Translations under genes and position numbers: made by a program
DNA from: Phymorhynchus buccinoides
Lineage: Eukaryota > Mollusca > Gastropoda > Neogastropoda > Raphitomidae
NCBI GenBank assembly: GCA_017654935.2
Contig: CM065687.1
Coordinates: forward strand, 20,513,556 to 20,577,555
Direction: 5' to 3'
Length of the DNA: 64,000 nucleotides
Part shown: piece after piece, positions 21,999-33,834 of the stretch
Layout: every line of letters starts with the position of its first letter
Numbering within the stretch: the stretch's first letter is position 1
Notes under the pieces: model-generated
The model's database searches: none
What the model saw: only the letters and a program-made list of their open reading frames with translations
Told to the model about the DNA's origin: nothing

Positions 21999-22329
21999 CG
22001 GTCTCTTTATTCTGAACAAGTGGCCAGTACAAATTACATTTTCGTTTTCCACCCCTGAATAAACCTCACCAAAAATAAATACAGGTAAAAGCCGGGTAGT
22101 CACAGGCACGCTAAAAATCAGGTTAATCTTGCTTACGGATAACTTTAATCAAAATAAGATATATTGTAATGTGATAAAACCATCATACAACCACTGAAGG
22201 TAGAAGCAGGAAAAGGGGGAGGGCAGAGAAAGAGTGGGTGAGGGAAGCACAGACGGATAGGCAAGCAGGCAAATAGTCAATCAGTCGGACAGGGACGTAG
22301 GGAGACAGAAACACAGAGAGGAAATGAGA

Positions 22330-22530
22330 AAGAAAGAGAGAGAGAGAGAGATGGGGGGGGGGGGGGGGGGGGGGGGAGGGGTTACAGGCAGAAAAACAGA
22401 CAGTCAGAAGGACAGAAGGATGGACATACTGACAGTAGAATAATCAGATTGAATGTAGGAAACAGGGAGACAACAACGCAGACAGAGAGAGGAGGGGGGG
22501 GGGGGGGGGCCGAAAGAGAGGGAGGGAGAG
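22330..22530. repeat. GA and poly-G tracts
   Basis: (GA)n precedes an about 29-base poly-G run at 22352-22380; a second poly-G run is at about 22493-22509. Length is likely unreliable in the assembly. Confidence 0.9.
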
Positions 22531-22640
22531 AGAGAGTCACTAGTTTATCAGACCTCAATTATTAACCTTATTTATAAGCACACACGCAATGATACACGCA
22601 CATACGCATGTACTCACCCCCAACACACTCCCCCACCCAC

Positions 22641-22935
22641 CTTCTGGAAGTTCTGTGCTTGTAACTTCTCTAATCTGCCACTCTCTTTGACTCTGCCTTT
22701 TTTCTTCGGTTTTTTTCTATCATCTACTATCTTTCTGACTTATTGGCCTATTCCCCTGCCTCTTTTGAAAAAAAAAATCTTCCAAATATTTTTTCTCCTT
22801 TGAGCTCCTCCGAAATCAGAATGTGTCGGCTGTATGCAGCGGGGAGACCAGTGAAAACTTAAAACCGGACACATAATGTACCTTACCCATCATATGGCCA
22901 TATGGCCTTTGAACGCAGAAGAAAAAAAAAAAAAA
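22641..22935 (+). mobile_element. SINE-like repeat, head missing (contig A)
   Basis: The body runs from cttctggaagttctgtgctt through ctccgaaatcagaatgtgtc to tatggccatatggcc and a GAAGAAAA tail. Compared with 55790-56135 it lacks the first about 50 bp, which are replaced by (CCCA)-rich DNA at the 11-kb junction. The family recurs at 29500-29845 and 59105-59232. Confidence 0.7.
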
Positions 22936-23339
22936 AAAAAATGTAAGCCTACATGCATTTATCTTTATAATCTTTTCGCATTTAACTTCCTGGGCAACTA
23001 GGCGAGCGCAAGGTTTATAATCTTTTTTTTTTTTTAAGACAATTCTATTTGGAACCCTGTCGCAAAGACACAAAGGAAGAGCGAAATAACCACTTGACCT
23101 CTGCAATTATACCAGCATCCAGGGCCTCTTCCTGCCAAGCCTGTGTTGTGTTATGTTGTGTTATTTCACCCATCATAACCGTGTTAGCAGAACCAGGAAG
23201 ATTAATCAGTTCAGCTGAAGGACACTTAATATTATATTAGTCGCTTTATAGCATACTAAATGAGCGCTTCTGGTAACACGACGGGAGATAACGCATGTGG
23301 TTTTATTTTATCTCCTTTGTCCTGCGGGGCGGGGGGGGG

Positions 23340-23370
<31 letters not shown>

Positions 23371-23576
23371 TATCTTTCGTACAAATAGTTCCCCCCACCT
23401 TCTGGAAGTTCTGTGCTTCCTCTAATCTATCACTCTCTTTGATTCCGCCTATACCTTCATTTGCTTTTAAAAAAACCTGAAACAGACTGTAACGTCACTG
23501 GAACATACAACAAACAAACAACTACACAAGTGTAAAGTGACGTTATTTTATTCTCAAGAGACAAAACAAAAATAGT

Positions 23577-23605
23577 GGATATTTCGGCGAATGCGCCTTT
23601 ATCAA
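23577..23605 (-). other. Degenerate hammerhead-like motif (contig A)
   Basis: The minus strand reads TTGATAA, the hairpin AGGCG-CATT-CGCC, then GAAATATCC. The arrangement is that of a hammerhead core with C3 and G8 changed, hence probably dead. Mirror copy at 28852-28880. Confidence 0.4.
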
Positions 23606-24028
23606 CATAGACAAAACAGCAAACAGCAAACAGCAAATATAGCAAAAGGAGGCAACAAAAGGAGCAAAATCCAACAAGATCAACAACAACAAAAACAACT
23701 TCATTTGCTTAGTTACCGTCAACAACTATCTGTCATTCTGCCTTTCTGGTTCGTTCTCCTGCCTCTGTTCTAGAAACATTTTACAAAGATTTTCTCCAGC
23801 CGAAGACGGACATGCATTGCTGGGCCTAACTATTTCCTTAGTTAGGCGCATAACTGCCGCATGGCGTATCTGCCCCCGTGTGACAGGAGACTGTCTGAGC
23901 GATGGACGACGAAGACGAAGAAGATCCCTTTGTCAAATAGAAGGTACATAATAATAGTAATGATGATGATAATAATAATGATAATAATAATAATAATAAT
24001 AATAATAATCATGATAGCAATGATGATG

Positions 24029-24059
<31 letters not shown>

Positions 24060-24387
24060 TAATAATTACAATAATAATAATAATACATTTATTTTGCTGC
24101 GAGAAAAACAGAAACAGAGAGAAAGAGCGAGTGAGCTAGCCCTCGCTCACACAATCGCTTTTGTGAAAGGGCTATTCAACCAGCAAAAGCGCTCGTTCAG
24201 GAAGAACAGTGCAAATTATTTTTCTCTTCTCTGCGGATTTAAGTGGAAATATCCTGCGAAATAGTCAGGGCTTATTGTGTCATAATAGGATTAGTCAGTG
24301 CCGTTTCTTGTTTTAAATTTCACCCTCTTTCTATGTATGTCTCTCTGTCTGTGTCATGTGTCTTTCTGTGTGTCCTCTTGTTTAAAT

Positions 24388-24887
24388 NNNNNNNNNNNNN
24401 NNNNNNNNNNNNNNNNNNNNNNNNNNNNNNNNNNNNNNNNNNNNNNNNNNNNNNNNNNNNNNNNNNNNNNNNNNNNNNNNNNNNNNNNNNNNNNNNNNNN
24501 NNNNNNNNNNNNNNNNNNNNNNNNNNNNNNNNNNNNNNNNNNNNNNNNNNNNNNNNNNNNNNNNNNNNNNNNNNNNNNNNNNNNNNNNNNNNNNNNNNNN
24601 NNNNNNNNNNNNNNNNNNNNNNNNNNNNNNNNNNNNNNNNNNNNNNNNNNNNNNNNNNNNNNNNNNNNNNNNNNNNNNNNNNNNNNNNNNNNNNNNNNNN
24701 NNNNNNNNNNNNNNNNNNNNNNNNNNNNNNNNNNNNNNNNNNNNNNNNNNNNNNNNNNNNNNNNNNNNNNNNNNNNNNNNNNNNNNNNNNNNNNNNNNNN
24801 NNNNNNNNNNNNNNNNNNNNNNNNNNNNNNNNNNNNNNNNNNNNNNNNNNNNNNNNNNNNNNNNNNNNNNNNNNNNNNNNNNNNNNN
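24388..24887. other. Assembly gap, 500 N
   Basis: Fixed-length scaffold join between contigs A and B. It sits inside the apparent inner palindrome, which is therefore not supported by continuous sequence. Confidence 0.99.
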
Positions 24888-25766
24888 TTACCTCCACCGA
24901 TGAAAGTGGTTTGTTTCTGTCATAAAAAAAATAATGACAGTTTTTCCCAAAAAAATGTTAGCAACATTCCTCCTAATTTTTTTAAAAATGAAACATGTAT
25001 AAGGAAACTTTATGAGAAAGGTATTTCCACAAAATTAGAAATTAAGATGATGTTTTTAAAATTAGAATTGCAGCAATATATCCCCTAAATTAGCAACAGT
25101 TGATTGTAACCATAATCTATTTCATGATATTCCTATTTGAAGCGTTGCTAGATACAGACAGTTTTCTTTTAATGTATTAAAGGCTATTGCTGTATTTATA
25201 TGTCACAGAGAAACACAGAGAGAGGAGAGAGGGGGGAGATCCGAGAGAAAGAGATGATGAGCGAGAGAGGAGAGAGAGGGAGAGAACAGGAGAGTGCGAG
25301 AGATGGAGAGAGATACAGAATACAGAAACAGACGTGCAGAGATGCAGACGAGAGAGAGAGAGAACAGATGAGACGAGAAGAGAGAGAGAGAGAGGAGACC
25401 GAGAGAGAGAGAGAGAGAGAGAGTTTGGGGGAGAGAGAGAGAGAGAGAGATCACTGAACACTGAAAAAACTTTATCTAAACAAGAGAGAGAGAGAGAGAG
25501 AGAGGACAGAGCGAGAGACGAGAGCAGAGAGAGAGAAGGAGAGAGAAAGAGAGAGAGAGAGAGGGAGAAAAACACAGAAATACAGAAACAGAGAGTTGAA
25601 AGAGAAATACAGAAATACAGAGAAACAGAGAGTTCGAGAGAGAGAGAAGAGAGAGAGATGAGAACGAGAGAGAGACGAGAGAGAGAGAACCGCAGAGAGA
25701 GAGAGAGGAAGAGAGAGGGAGAGAGAGAATTACGGAGAGAGGGAGGAGAGAGAGCGAGCGAGAGAG

Positions 25767-25815
<49 letters not shown>

Positions 25816-26700
25816 CAGGACTACAGATACAGACAGTTGCAGAGATTCACAGAGAGACACAGAGAGGGAGAAAGCGAGCGAGGGGGAGGGAGAGAAAAGG
25901 AAAAAAAGAGGGAGAGAGATACAGAAATACAGAAACAGACAGTTGCAGAGATGCCACAGAGAGAGAGAGAGAGAAGAGGAGAGAGAGAGAGGAGGGGGGG
26001 GGGAGAGACAGAGAGCAAAGAGAGACAGAGACAGAGAGACAGAGACAGATAGAAAGACAGAGATTGAGAGAGAAATAATCAGAGGCAGAGACCGATACAT
26101 AGATAGTCACAGAGAGACACTGAGAGAGTCACAGTGACAGAGATACACACAGATACAGAAAAAAGAGACGGAAAGAGGCGAGACTTACTCATGTGAGACT
26201 GGGACTGCACAGAGAGTTGGACACACCCGAAAACCACCCACAACACGGATAGCAACGGACAACACCTCCCTGCCATCCTTCTACACACAGTGTGTCTGTC
26301 AAAGTGTGTCCGCTCTAATGCAAAGGTCTACTGCTAATTTAGAGTAGGACACCATGTAACATCTATACAAATTAATATTTAAAAAAACACCACGTTCTGA
26401 TTGTCAGTCTGTTTGTCCGCCTGGAAAGCCGACGACTATATGCCGTAAATTGTTATCCCCACACCCCTAATAACCATAAACTAATCTGGACCAGTTCATC
26501 ATATCCTCAGGGAATGCAGCAGGAACCATCTTTGAAGGAGCCAATGGGGAAAGTGGGAGTGAGAGCTGAGTTTGAAAAAGATAGGTTCGAGATCTTGTGC
26601 GAATCTCCACTACGCGAAACAAATTGGGCGGACTTAGCTGCTAGTCGTGTAAACTAACAGAGGAAGTAAAATCCTGCCACATCCTCTAGGCCCTATACCA
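24888..26700. repeat. Start of contig B: AT-rich stretch, then about 950 bp of GA-rich microsatellite
   Basis: 24888-25200 resembles 6999-7470. From about 25205 to 26170 the sequence is almost entirely imperfect (GA)n with CAGA/ACAGA variants, and the long R/E-rich and L/S-rich open frames on the two strands are translations of it. 26170-26700 is unique DNA without a visible gene. Confidence 0.85.
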
Positions 26701-27008
26701 CTAGTATTTCAACATTTTCCTCTCTGTTCCGCATCCTTTGGTTGGCTTAGAGATAGATAGAGAGAGAGAGAGAGGGTGGGAGATGGGTGGGGGCGCTTGG
26801 GGAGAGGCTGGAGGGGGGGGGGGGGGCGGCGAGCGGAAGGGAGAGAGAGAGAGGGTAGAGACGGGGGAGAACCGGAGTAGGAAGGAGAGGGGAGCGGAGT
26901 AATCTGATGCAGAGATGTCATGAGGTGGATATGGGTTGAGGAGTGCCGAGAGAGAGAGAGAGAGAAGACAGGCAGACAGAGAGACAGAGATACAGAGAGC
27001 GAGTGTGG

Positions 27009-27228
27009 CAGGGCTCCCAATCGTCCCGCAAAACAAGGGGTCCCATGGACTCCTTCACTTACAGTATAGAGGTTCTTAGAGGCGGGATAGATGGTCAACA
27101 GAGGCATTGCGAATGCTAAAATGAATTTTTCTAGTGCATCCCTGGGACCCCCTGCATATTGTTTTAGAGGGTCCTTTAGAATTTTAGTGCTTCATAGACC
27201 CCCCAAATGGGGGTCCCTGGGAGCCCTG
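27009..27228. mobile_element. hAT-like MITE (copy in contig B, CAGGG...CCCTG ends)
   Basis: Same family as 12944-13162. Here both termini are intact (cagggctccca at the start, gggagccctg at the end), which defines the TIR. A (GA)n tract precedes it. Confidence 0.65.
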
Positions 27229-27439
27229 GGTGGGGTGTGTGAATTCGTGTGCGTTAATCTATGAATACATCGTTTTGCAAATAATGTTGGAGACAAACAA
27301 AGGCAGCTAGACATAGACAGAGAAAGAGAGATAAAAGACCGAGACTGCTTCCCAGAGAAACACAATGACAAAATAAAAGAGAGACAGAGACAGAGAGCCA
27401 GAAAGAAGACAATTAACACAAGAAGACACAGAAAAAAGA

Positions 27440-27850
27440 CACATGGAACAGACAGTGAATACGAATACGAATACGAATGTTTTTATTGTCGGGTAAAAAA
27501 GGATAAAGAAGCTACAATTGCTTCTTTGCACCATTGCCCTCTCACCCACATGTACACACTCACACTCACACCATGCATTAAGCAAAAGACAAATGGTCAA
27601 CCTATGGCGCTATATTTTCACGCCAGAGGGCAGTCAATGCACTAGGGGCTTATCACGCGATTTTCTTACTTGGGCGTTAGTGAGAGAGAGAGTGATGGTA
27701 GGACCACTCACTGTCTCTCTCTCTTTCTTTATCCCCCAACTAATAATATAGAGAGGATTAGCCCCACACGAGCGTCATGCCCTCTGGTAGTGAGAAAAAT
27801 CGCACTAAGTCTCTCATTGCGGTACAGAGAGACAGAAAGACAGAAATAAA
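27440..27850. repeat. ACGAA-tailed repeat and a short inverted repeat, no gene
   Basis: The tail with reiterated atacga and ttttattgtcgggtaaaaa at 27455-27500 matches the family at 16995 and 46370. The phrases cgccagagggca (about 27621) and tgccctctgg (about 27778) form an inverted repeat around about 150 bp, possibly a small MITE. Confidence 0.4.
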
Positions 27851-27853
27851 ATA

Positions 27854-28377
27854 TTTAAACAAGAGGACACACAGAAAGACACATGACACAGACAGAGAGA
27901 CATACATAGAAAGAGGGCTGAAATTTAAAACAAGAAACGGCACTGACTAATCCTATTATGACACAATAAGCCCTGACTATTTCGCAGGATATTTCCACTT
28001 AAATCCGCAGAGAAGAGAAAAATTATTTGCACTGTTCTTCCTGAACGAGCGCTTTTGCTGGTTGAATAGCCCTTTCACAAAAGCGATTGTGTGAGCGAGG
28101 GCTAGCTCACTCGCTCTTTCTCTCTGTTTCTGTCTTTCTCGCAGCAAAAATAAATGAATTATTATATAGATTATTATTATGATTATGATTATTATGATTA
28201 TTCTTATTCTTATTCTTCTTATTCTTATTCTTATTCTTATTATTAATATTATTATTATTATTATTATTATCATCATCATCATCATCATCATCATTATTAT
28301 TATTATTATTTTTATTATTATATTATTATTATTATTATTATTATTATCATCATCATTATTATTATTATCATCATCAT

Positions 28378-28410
<33 letters not shown>

Positions 28411-29782
28411 GTCATCATCATCATCATCATCATCATCATTATTATTTATATTATTATTATTATTATTTATTATTATTATCATCATCATTACTATTATTAT
28501 GTACCTTCTATTTAACAAAGGGATCTTCTTCGTCTTCGTCGTTCATCGATCAGACAGTCTCCTGTCACACGGGGGCAGATACGCCATGCGGCAGTTATGC
28601 GCCTAACTAAGGAAATAGTTAGGCCCAGCAATGCATGTCCGTCTTCGGCTGGAGAAAATCTTTGTAAAAATGTTTCTAGAAAGAACAGAGGCAGGAGAAC
28701 GAACCAGAAAGGCAGAATGACAGATAGTTGTTGACGGTAACTAAGCAAATGAAGTTGTTTTTTTGTTGTTGATCTTGTTGGATTTTGCTGCTCCTTTTTG
28801 TTGCCTCCTTTTGCTATATTTTGCTGTTTGCTGTTTGCTGTTTTGTCTATGTTGATAAAGGCGCATTCGCCGAAATATCCACTATTTTTGTTTTGTCTCT
28901 TGTGAATAAAATAACGTCACTTTACACTTGTCGTGTAGTTGTTTGTTTGTTGTATGTTCCAGTGACGTTACAGTCTGTTTCAGGTTTTTTTAAAAAGCAA
29001 ATGAAGGTATAGGCGGAATCAAAGAGAGTGATAGATTAGAGGAAGCACAGAACTTCCAGAAGGTGGGGGGAACTATTTGTACGAAAGATACCCGCCCCGC
29101 AGGACAAAGGAGATAAAATAAACCAGATGCGTTATCTCCCGTCGTGTTACCAGAAGCGCTCATTTAGTATGCTATAAAGCGACTAATATAATATTAAGTG
29201 TCCTTCAGCTGAACTGATTAATCTTCCTGGTTCTGCTAACACGGTTATGATGGGTGAAATAACACAACATAACACAACACAGGCTTGGCAGGAAGAGGCC
29301 CTGGATGCTGGTATAATTGCAGAGGTCAAGTGGTTATTTCGCTCTTCCTTTGTGCCTTTGCGACAGGGTTCCAAATAGAATTGTCTTTTAACAAAAAAAT
29401 AATTATAAACCTTGCGCTCGCCTAGTTGCCCAGGAAGTTAAATGCGAAAAGATTATAAAGATAAATGCATGTAGGCTTACATTTATTTTATTTTATTATT
29501 TTTCTTCTGCGTTCAAAGGCCATATGATGGGTAAGGTACATTATGTGTCCGGTTTTAAGTTTTCACTGGTCTCCCCGCTGCATACAGCCGACACATTCTG
29601 ATTTCGGAGGAGCTCAAAGGAGAAAAAACAATATTTGGACAATTTTTGTTTTCAAAAGGCAGGGGGATAGGCCAATAAGTCAGAAAGATAGTAGATGATA
29701 GAAAAAAAACGAAGAAAAAAGGCAGAGTCAAAGAGAGTGGCAGATTAGAGGAAGTTACAAGCACAGAACTTCCAGAAGGTGG
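27854..29782 (-). repeat. Contig B counterpart of the contig A inner arm
   Basis: Inverse of 22641-24387. It includes a (TTA/TCA)n array at about 28160-28500, roughly 200 bp longer than in A, and the SINE at 29500-29845, which here continues past 29782. Confidence 0.85.
28852..28880 (+). other. Degenerate hammerhead-like motif (contig B)
   Basis: TTGATAA, the perfect 4-bp hairpin GGCG-CATT-CGCC, then GAAAT. It differs from the hammerhead core at two essential positions. An aataaaataacgtca stretch follows downstream, as often seen at retroelement ends. Confidence 0.4.
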
Positions 29783-29845
29783 AGGAACTATTTTTACGAA
29801 AGACCCCCCCCGGTATCCCCATGGGGAGAGACTCGTGGAAAAGGG
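29500..29845 (-). mobile_element. SINE-like repeat spanning the A/B breakpoint (contig B)
   Basis: On the minus strand the order matches 55790-56135: head near ccccatggggataccgg, then aatagttcc-like and cttctggaagttctgtgctt, the block around atcagaatgtgtcggctgta, and the end tatggcc with a gaag-rich tail. Head and body are continuous across 29782, so B has the ancestral arrangement. Confidence 0.7.
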
Positions 29846-29962
29846 CGGGGTCGTCCAGCTTCCCGTATGGAGGCACTAGGCATCCATCCACTGCCCCGAC
29901 ATTTATGAAACTGTGCTGTTTGCCAACACAATTACCACGACCAGATTGCTCAACTCTGATTA

Positions 29963-31442
29963 CAGTACTCCCCGTTTATAGTAAACTCGGTTATAAGAAA
30001 TTTCGGTTGCAGTAAAGGAAAGCACTGGTTCCCGGCCAAAGGTCTACTGTTTTATTACTAAATAGACCTCGGATAGTAGCAACTCGGTTTTTATGTTAAA
30101 AAAACTGCTATAGTAAAGTTACTTTTGGTTCCCCACAGGACTGGCTCCTTGGTTACAATAAAAAAAAAGTCCTCTTCGTGACCTTTGTAAATACGTCACC
30201 AATGTATGCATCACAGTCTCACCACTCCCCCCACCCACCCACAATAACAACTGGGTTATAATTAAAATTTAAAAAACTCCTATAGTAAAGTCATTTGTGG
30301 TTCCTCTTTGTTACAATAAAAACAATTGTCCTCTTCCTGACCTTTGTAAATACGTCATCAATGTATACGTCACAGTCTCACTACTCCCTCTACCCACCTT
30401 CAACGAAATTGAAAAGCACTCAAAAACATGTTTCTTTCCCCTCATTACTTAGTGGAAAAAAATGAATCCGAAAAAAAATATATATACAGCTGAATCCGCT
30501 TATAAGAAACTCGCTTATAAGAAAACTCGCTTACAATGAAGCAAAAAACATTTCCCTGCCAAACTTCTTCTTTCTTATCTATGATCAAAACTGGGATATA
30601 AGAAACTTGCTTATAAGAAAACTCGGTTATAAGCAAGCAATTTTTTCTCCCATCCGCAATGGAAACTTACCATTGACAACATTTTCTTAAAGATCTTATT
30701 TTGACCAGGTTTGACTCCCATACAAATGCCCCCAAATTGAAAACGAAACATTTTAAAGAGCAGCCTCAATTTGAAGTTGGGGGAATTTGTATGTGGGTCA
30801 CAGCTACCCAGAAAAAAAGGGATTTAATCGTGTTTGGTCAGTGTGTCTTTAAAAGTGAGTTGGACCTGAACTGACAGGATGTTCTGAGAAAATTGAAGTC
30901 GTTCCAAAAAGGGAAAGTTTACATCAAACCAATTGTGTCACAGACATTCTAAACAGTACAGGCACTAGATTACAAGATTATTGAGTTGTTTTTGTTCCTT
31001 TATTCCATACTTTCCTTCAGTATTCTGTGGAAAAATAAATGTTGAGCAGAAGAAAAAAATATGAGTACTTTTGTGCTGGTGATAGAGAGACAAGGGAAAA
31101 AACTTCAAAATGTTTTCTTATATCTGAGTTTCCGGATATAAGAAAACTTGGATAAACAATGTCCCATATGTTCTTTTTAAGAGCGGGAGGACGTAAAGCA
31201 TAATCTAGGGCAAAACATCATCTCCCTTCGATTTTCTTATAACCGAGTTTTGCTGTATTTTGATTTGATGATGGGTTTATATTTAGTATTTTACGTTAGC
31301 ATTGACTTTGAAAAACGTCATCGGATAAGATAAAAAATACCATCAAAACTTTACTATATCCGAACATCGTTTATAAGAAAAACCTGTTATAGTAAAGGAA
31401 AAGCCTTGCTCCCCTGCACTTTACTATAAGCGGGGTGTACTG
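29963..31442. mobile_element. Non-autonomous Tigger/pogo-like DNA transposon, 1480 bp
   Basis: The left end is CAGTACTCCCCGTTTATAGT. The right end read in reverse is CAGTACACCCCGCTTATAGT. Both are flanked by TA (29961-29962, 31443-31444), the target duplication of Tc1/mariner-pogo elements. The interior repeats motifs such as ttataagaaactcgcttata and has a tandem duplication of about 185 bp (near 30110 and 30290, each with cctttgtaaatacgtca). No transposase frame remains. Confidence 0.75.
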
Positions 31443-31604
31443 TACAAGTATGAATATGAAGACGTGTCTAAAAAAATAAAGCAAAACGGACATAGAAAAT
31501 GAGAAGCGTGTATTTATAGTGTTTATTCTGATAGCCTACTGAAACGCACACAGTTTTCAACAAAGTGATGTGCCAATGAAATATATGTTCAAGCATATTA
31601 TCTC

Positions 31605-31609
<5 letters not shown>

Positions 31610-31672
<63 letters not shown>
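31610..31672. repeat. (GA)n microsatellite
   Basis: About 60 bp of perfect GA. Confidence 0.95.
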
Positions 31673-31678
<6 letters not shown>

Positions 31679-31879
31679 ACTGGACACTTTTAATGTCATT
31701 AACACTGGGTTCTCATGACGGTTAGGTATTAGGTACTCTATAATCACAGAGGCATCTCTGTTAAATTCGAGGTGCTCCCACCCGGAGAGCGCGTCGCAGC
31801 CAGAGGTGCGCTTCCCCAGTTTTTGTTTTGCGTGCAATTTTGGGTGACTGATGAGGAAGAAAAGACAACTTTTTCTTTG

Positions 31880-32080
31880 ACAATGGGCTTAACGTGTGCT
31901 AAGTGCATGCGCACACGGGACCTCGGAGTATCGTCTCATCCGAGAAGACTCCACGTTCAGACCGTAAGGCCTAGTGCAAAGAGAGAGAGAGAAAACATCC
32001 TCTGTGCCCAGTTTTGAACACGCGTTTACTTTACTTGACACGAGGCGAACGCGCTACCACTGTGCCACTCTACACACATG
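31880..32080 (-). mobile_element. Possible tRNA-derived SINE, degenerate
   Basis: The minus strand at about 32046-32075 reads GAGTGGCACAGTGGTAGCGC, a good RNA polymerase III A box. About 40 bp downstream lies GTGTTCAAAAC, a decayed B box. The rest is unassigned, with a short (GA)n at 31981. Confidence 0.4.
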
Positions 32081-32140
32081 GGGGGCATGTTCAAAATACG
32101 CGTAACGAGAACGCAGCCTGCGACACACTCTTCTTGCTGC

Positions 32141-33230
32141 TGCCAAGACCCCCACACTGCTCTTAGTACGTTAGGCCTACCGACTACAGTACTGCATTAT
32201 GACCAACATATGTGATTAAATTACAAGACCCCAACCCTGCTCTTAGTACGTTAGGCCTACCGACTACAGTACTGCATTATGACCAACAGATGTGGTTAAA
32301 TTACAAGACCCCCACACTGCTCTTAGTACGTTAGGCCTACCGACTACAGTACTGCATTATGACCAACAGATATGATTAAATTACAAGACCCCCACCCTGC
32401 TCCTACTACGTTAGGCCTACCGACTACAGTACTGCATTATGACCAACAGATATGATTAAATTACAAGACCCCCACCCTGCTCTTACTACGTTAGGCCTAC
32501 CGACTACAGTACTGCATTATGACCAACAGATATGATTAAATTACAAGACCCCCACCCTGCTCTTACTACGTTAGGCCTACCGACTACAGTACTGCATTAT
32601 GACCAACAGATATGATTAAATTACAAGACCCCCACCCTGCTCTTACTACGTTAGGCCTACCGACTACAGTACTGCATTATCACCAACAGATATGATTAAA
32701 TTACAAGACCCCCACCCTGCTCTTACTACGTTAGGCCTACCGACTACAGTACTGCATTATGACCAACAGATATGATTAAATTACAAGACCCCCACCCTGC
32801 TCTTACTACGTTAGGCCTACCGACTACAGTACTGCATTATGACCAACAGATATGATTAAATTACAAGACCCCCACCCTGCTCTTACTACGTTAGGCCTAC
32901 CGACTACAGTACTGCATTATGACCAACAGATATGATTAAATTACAAGACCCCCATCCTGCTCTTACTACGTTAGCCCTACCGACTACAGTACTGAATTAT
33001 GACCAACAGATATGATTAATTTACAAGACCCCCATCCTGCTCTTACTATGTTAGGCATACCGACTACAGTACTGCATTATGACCAACAGATATGATTAAA
33101 TTACAAGACCCCCATCCTGCTCTTACTACGTTAGCCCTACCGACTACAGTACTGAATTATGACCAACAGATATGATTCAATTACAAGACCCCCTCCTGCT
33201 CTTACTATGTTATGCCTACCGACTACAGTA
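32141..33230. repeat. Satellite array: 80-bp monomer, about 13-14 copies
   Basis: The unit contains tacgttaggcctaccgacta, cagtactgcattatgaccaa, cagatatgattaaattacaa and gacccccaccctgctcttac. Copies start at 32161 and every 80 bp to 33121, the last one slightly shortened. Central copies (about 32481-32960) are almost identical, while edge copies diverge, as expected from homogenisation by unequal exchange. No coding capacity. Confidence 0.97.
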
Positions 33231-33239
33231 CGCTTTGCC

Positions 33240-33830
33240 ACGACCATACTGGAGGACAAACGTGGTCTATGTGTGATGGAGGGGGGGGGGGAGGCTTAAT
33301 GATTAAGCTGTATTTCTATTCGTATCTTATTGTTTTTGTGTGGGTTTTTTCGGGGGTGTTCATCCCTTCTTTTTTGGCTGTCCCATCTGCTGGGTTGTGC
33401 AGTGGCGTTGCTCCCACGCCGCTCATTCCGAATTCCAATTCGCAGCTACACCCCGGCTTGTTCAAGTCGCAGAATCCGAGACCAGCAGTCCAAGGGGAGC
33501 GAATCTTAGTTAGGCCGTCAGGAGGCAACCAATCGAGGAGACACTGCACTGCTGCTGAGTCACTTCGGTGGAGTTCAGCGGAGCCTGTTCAGGACACCAC
33601 CTACTAAGCCCCCTACTGACGACACTATGCTGTTAGTCGCGGAGCCAGCATGAGTGAGGTTCTCCTCTGAGGGCATCACCACGACCGTCCACCGACAGCT
33701 CCCCAGAACACACTGATCCCCATGACTTTGACCCGAACGCACCAAGGCACAGACTGGATTAGAAACCGAAACTGAGGTCACCATGAGAGCAGGGCTTGCA
33801 AAGCCACATAATTTGAGACATTGTTTTCGT
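33240..33830. other. Unique GC-richer stretch without a recognised gene
   Basis: A poly-G tract at 33281-33292 precedes an open frame to 33607 and a complementary-strand frame; neither carries a known domain. The region may be part of a larger retroelement whose SINE-like head lies at 34200. Confidence 0.35.
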
Positions 33831-33834
33831 TTTA

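Larger units (their letters stand above)
7600..22640 (+). repeat. Contig A arm: inverted second copy of about 40953-55400
   Basis: Mirror pairs include the exon pairs 14206/49574, 13901/49876, 12868/50906 and 11783/52002 (coordinate sums 63774-63785), plus shared intron repeats, LINE insertions and microsatellites. Agreement is near-perfect from about 11000 to 18600 and decays towards 7600. Between 18600 and 21300 the two arms differ by a rearrangement. Best explained as an allelic contig joined in opposite orientation. Confidence 0.85.
22641..24387 (+). repeat. Contig A inner arm: inverted copy of 27854-29782
   Basis: Immediately after the position matching 40953, contig A continues with the inverse of 29782 and runs to the inverse of 27854, where it ends at the gap. 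Shared content: the SINE body, a poly-G tract (23327-23370), the degenerate hammerhead-like motif and a (TAA)n array (about 23943-24086, much shorter than in B). Confidence 0.85.

Noticed and set aside
25177..26137. Overlapping 307- and 316-codon frames on opposite strands
   Set aside because: Arg/Glu and Leu/Ser repetition from a 950-bp GA array; no domain and no splice context.
24140..28100. Natural hairpin or cruciform centred near 26100
   Set aside because: The centre contains a 500-N scaffold gap and about 3 kb of unmatched sequence, so the symmetry is better explained by contig placement.
28179..28610. Poly-Ile/Leu/Ser/His frame, as a possible membrane protein
   Set aside because: Product of (ATT)n/(ATC)n microsatellite; the array is a different length in contig A.
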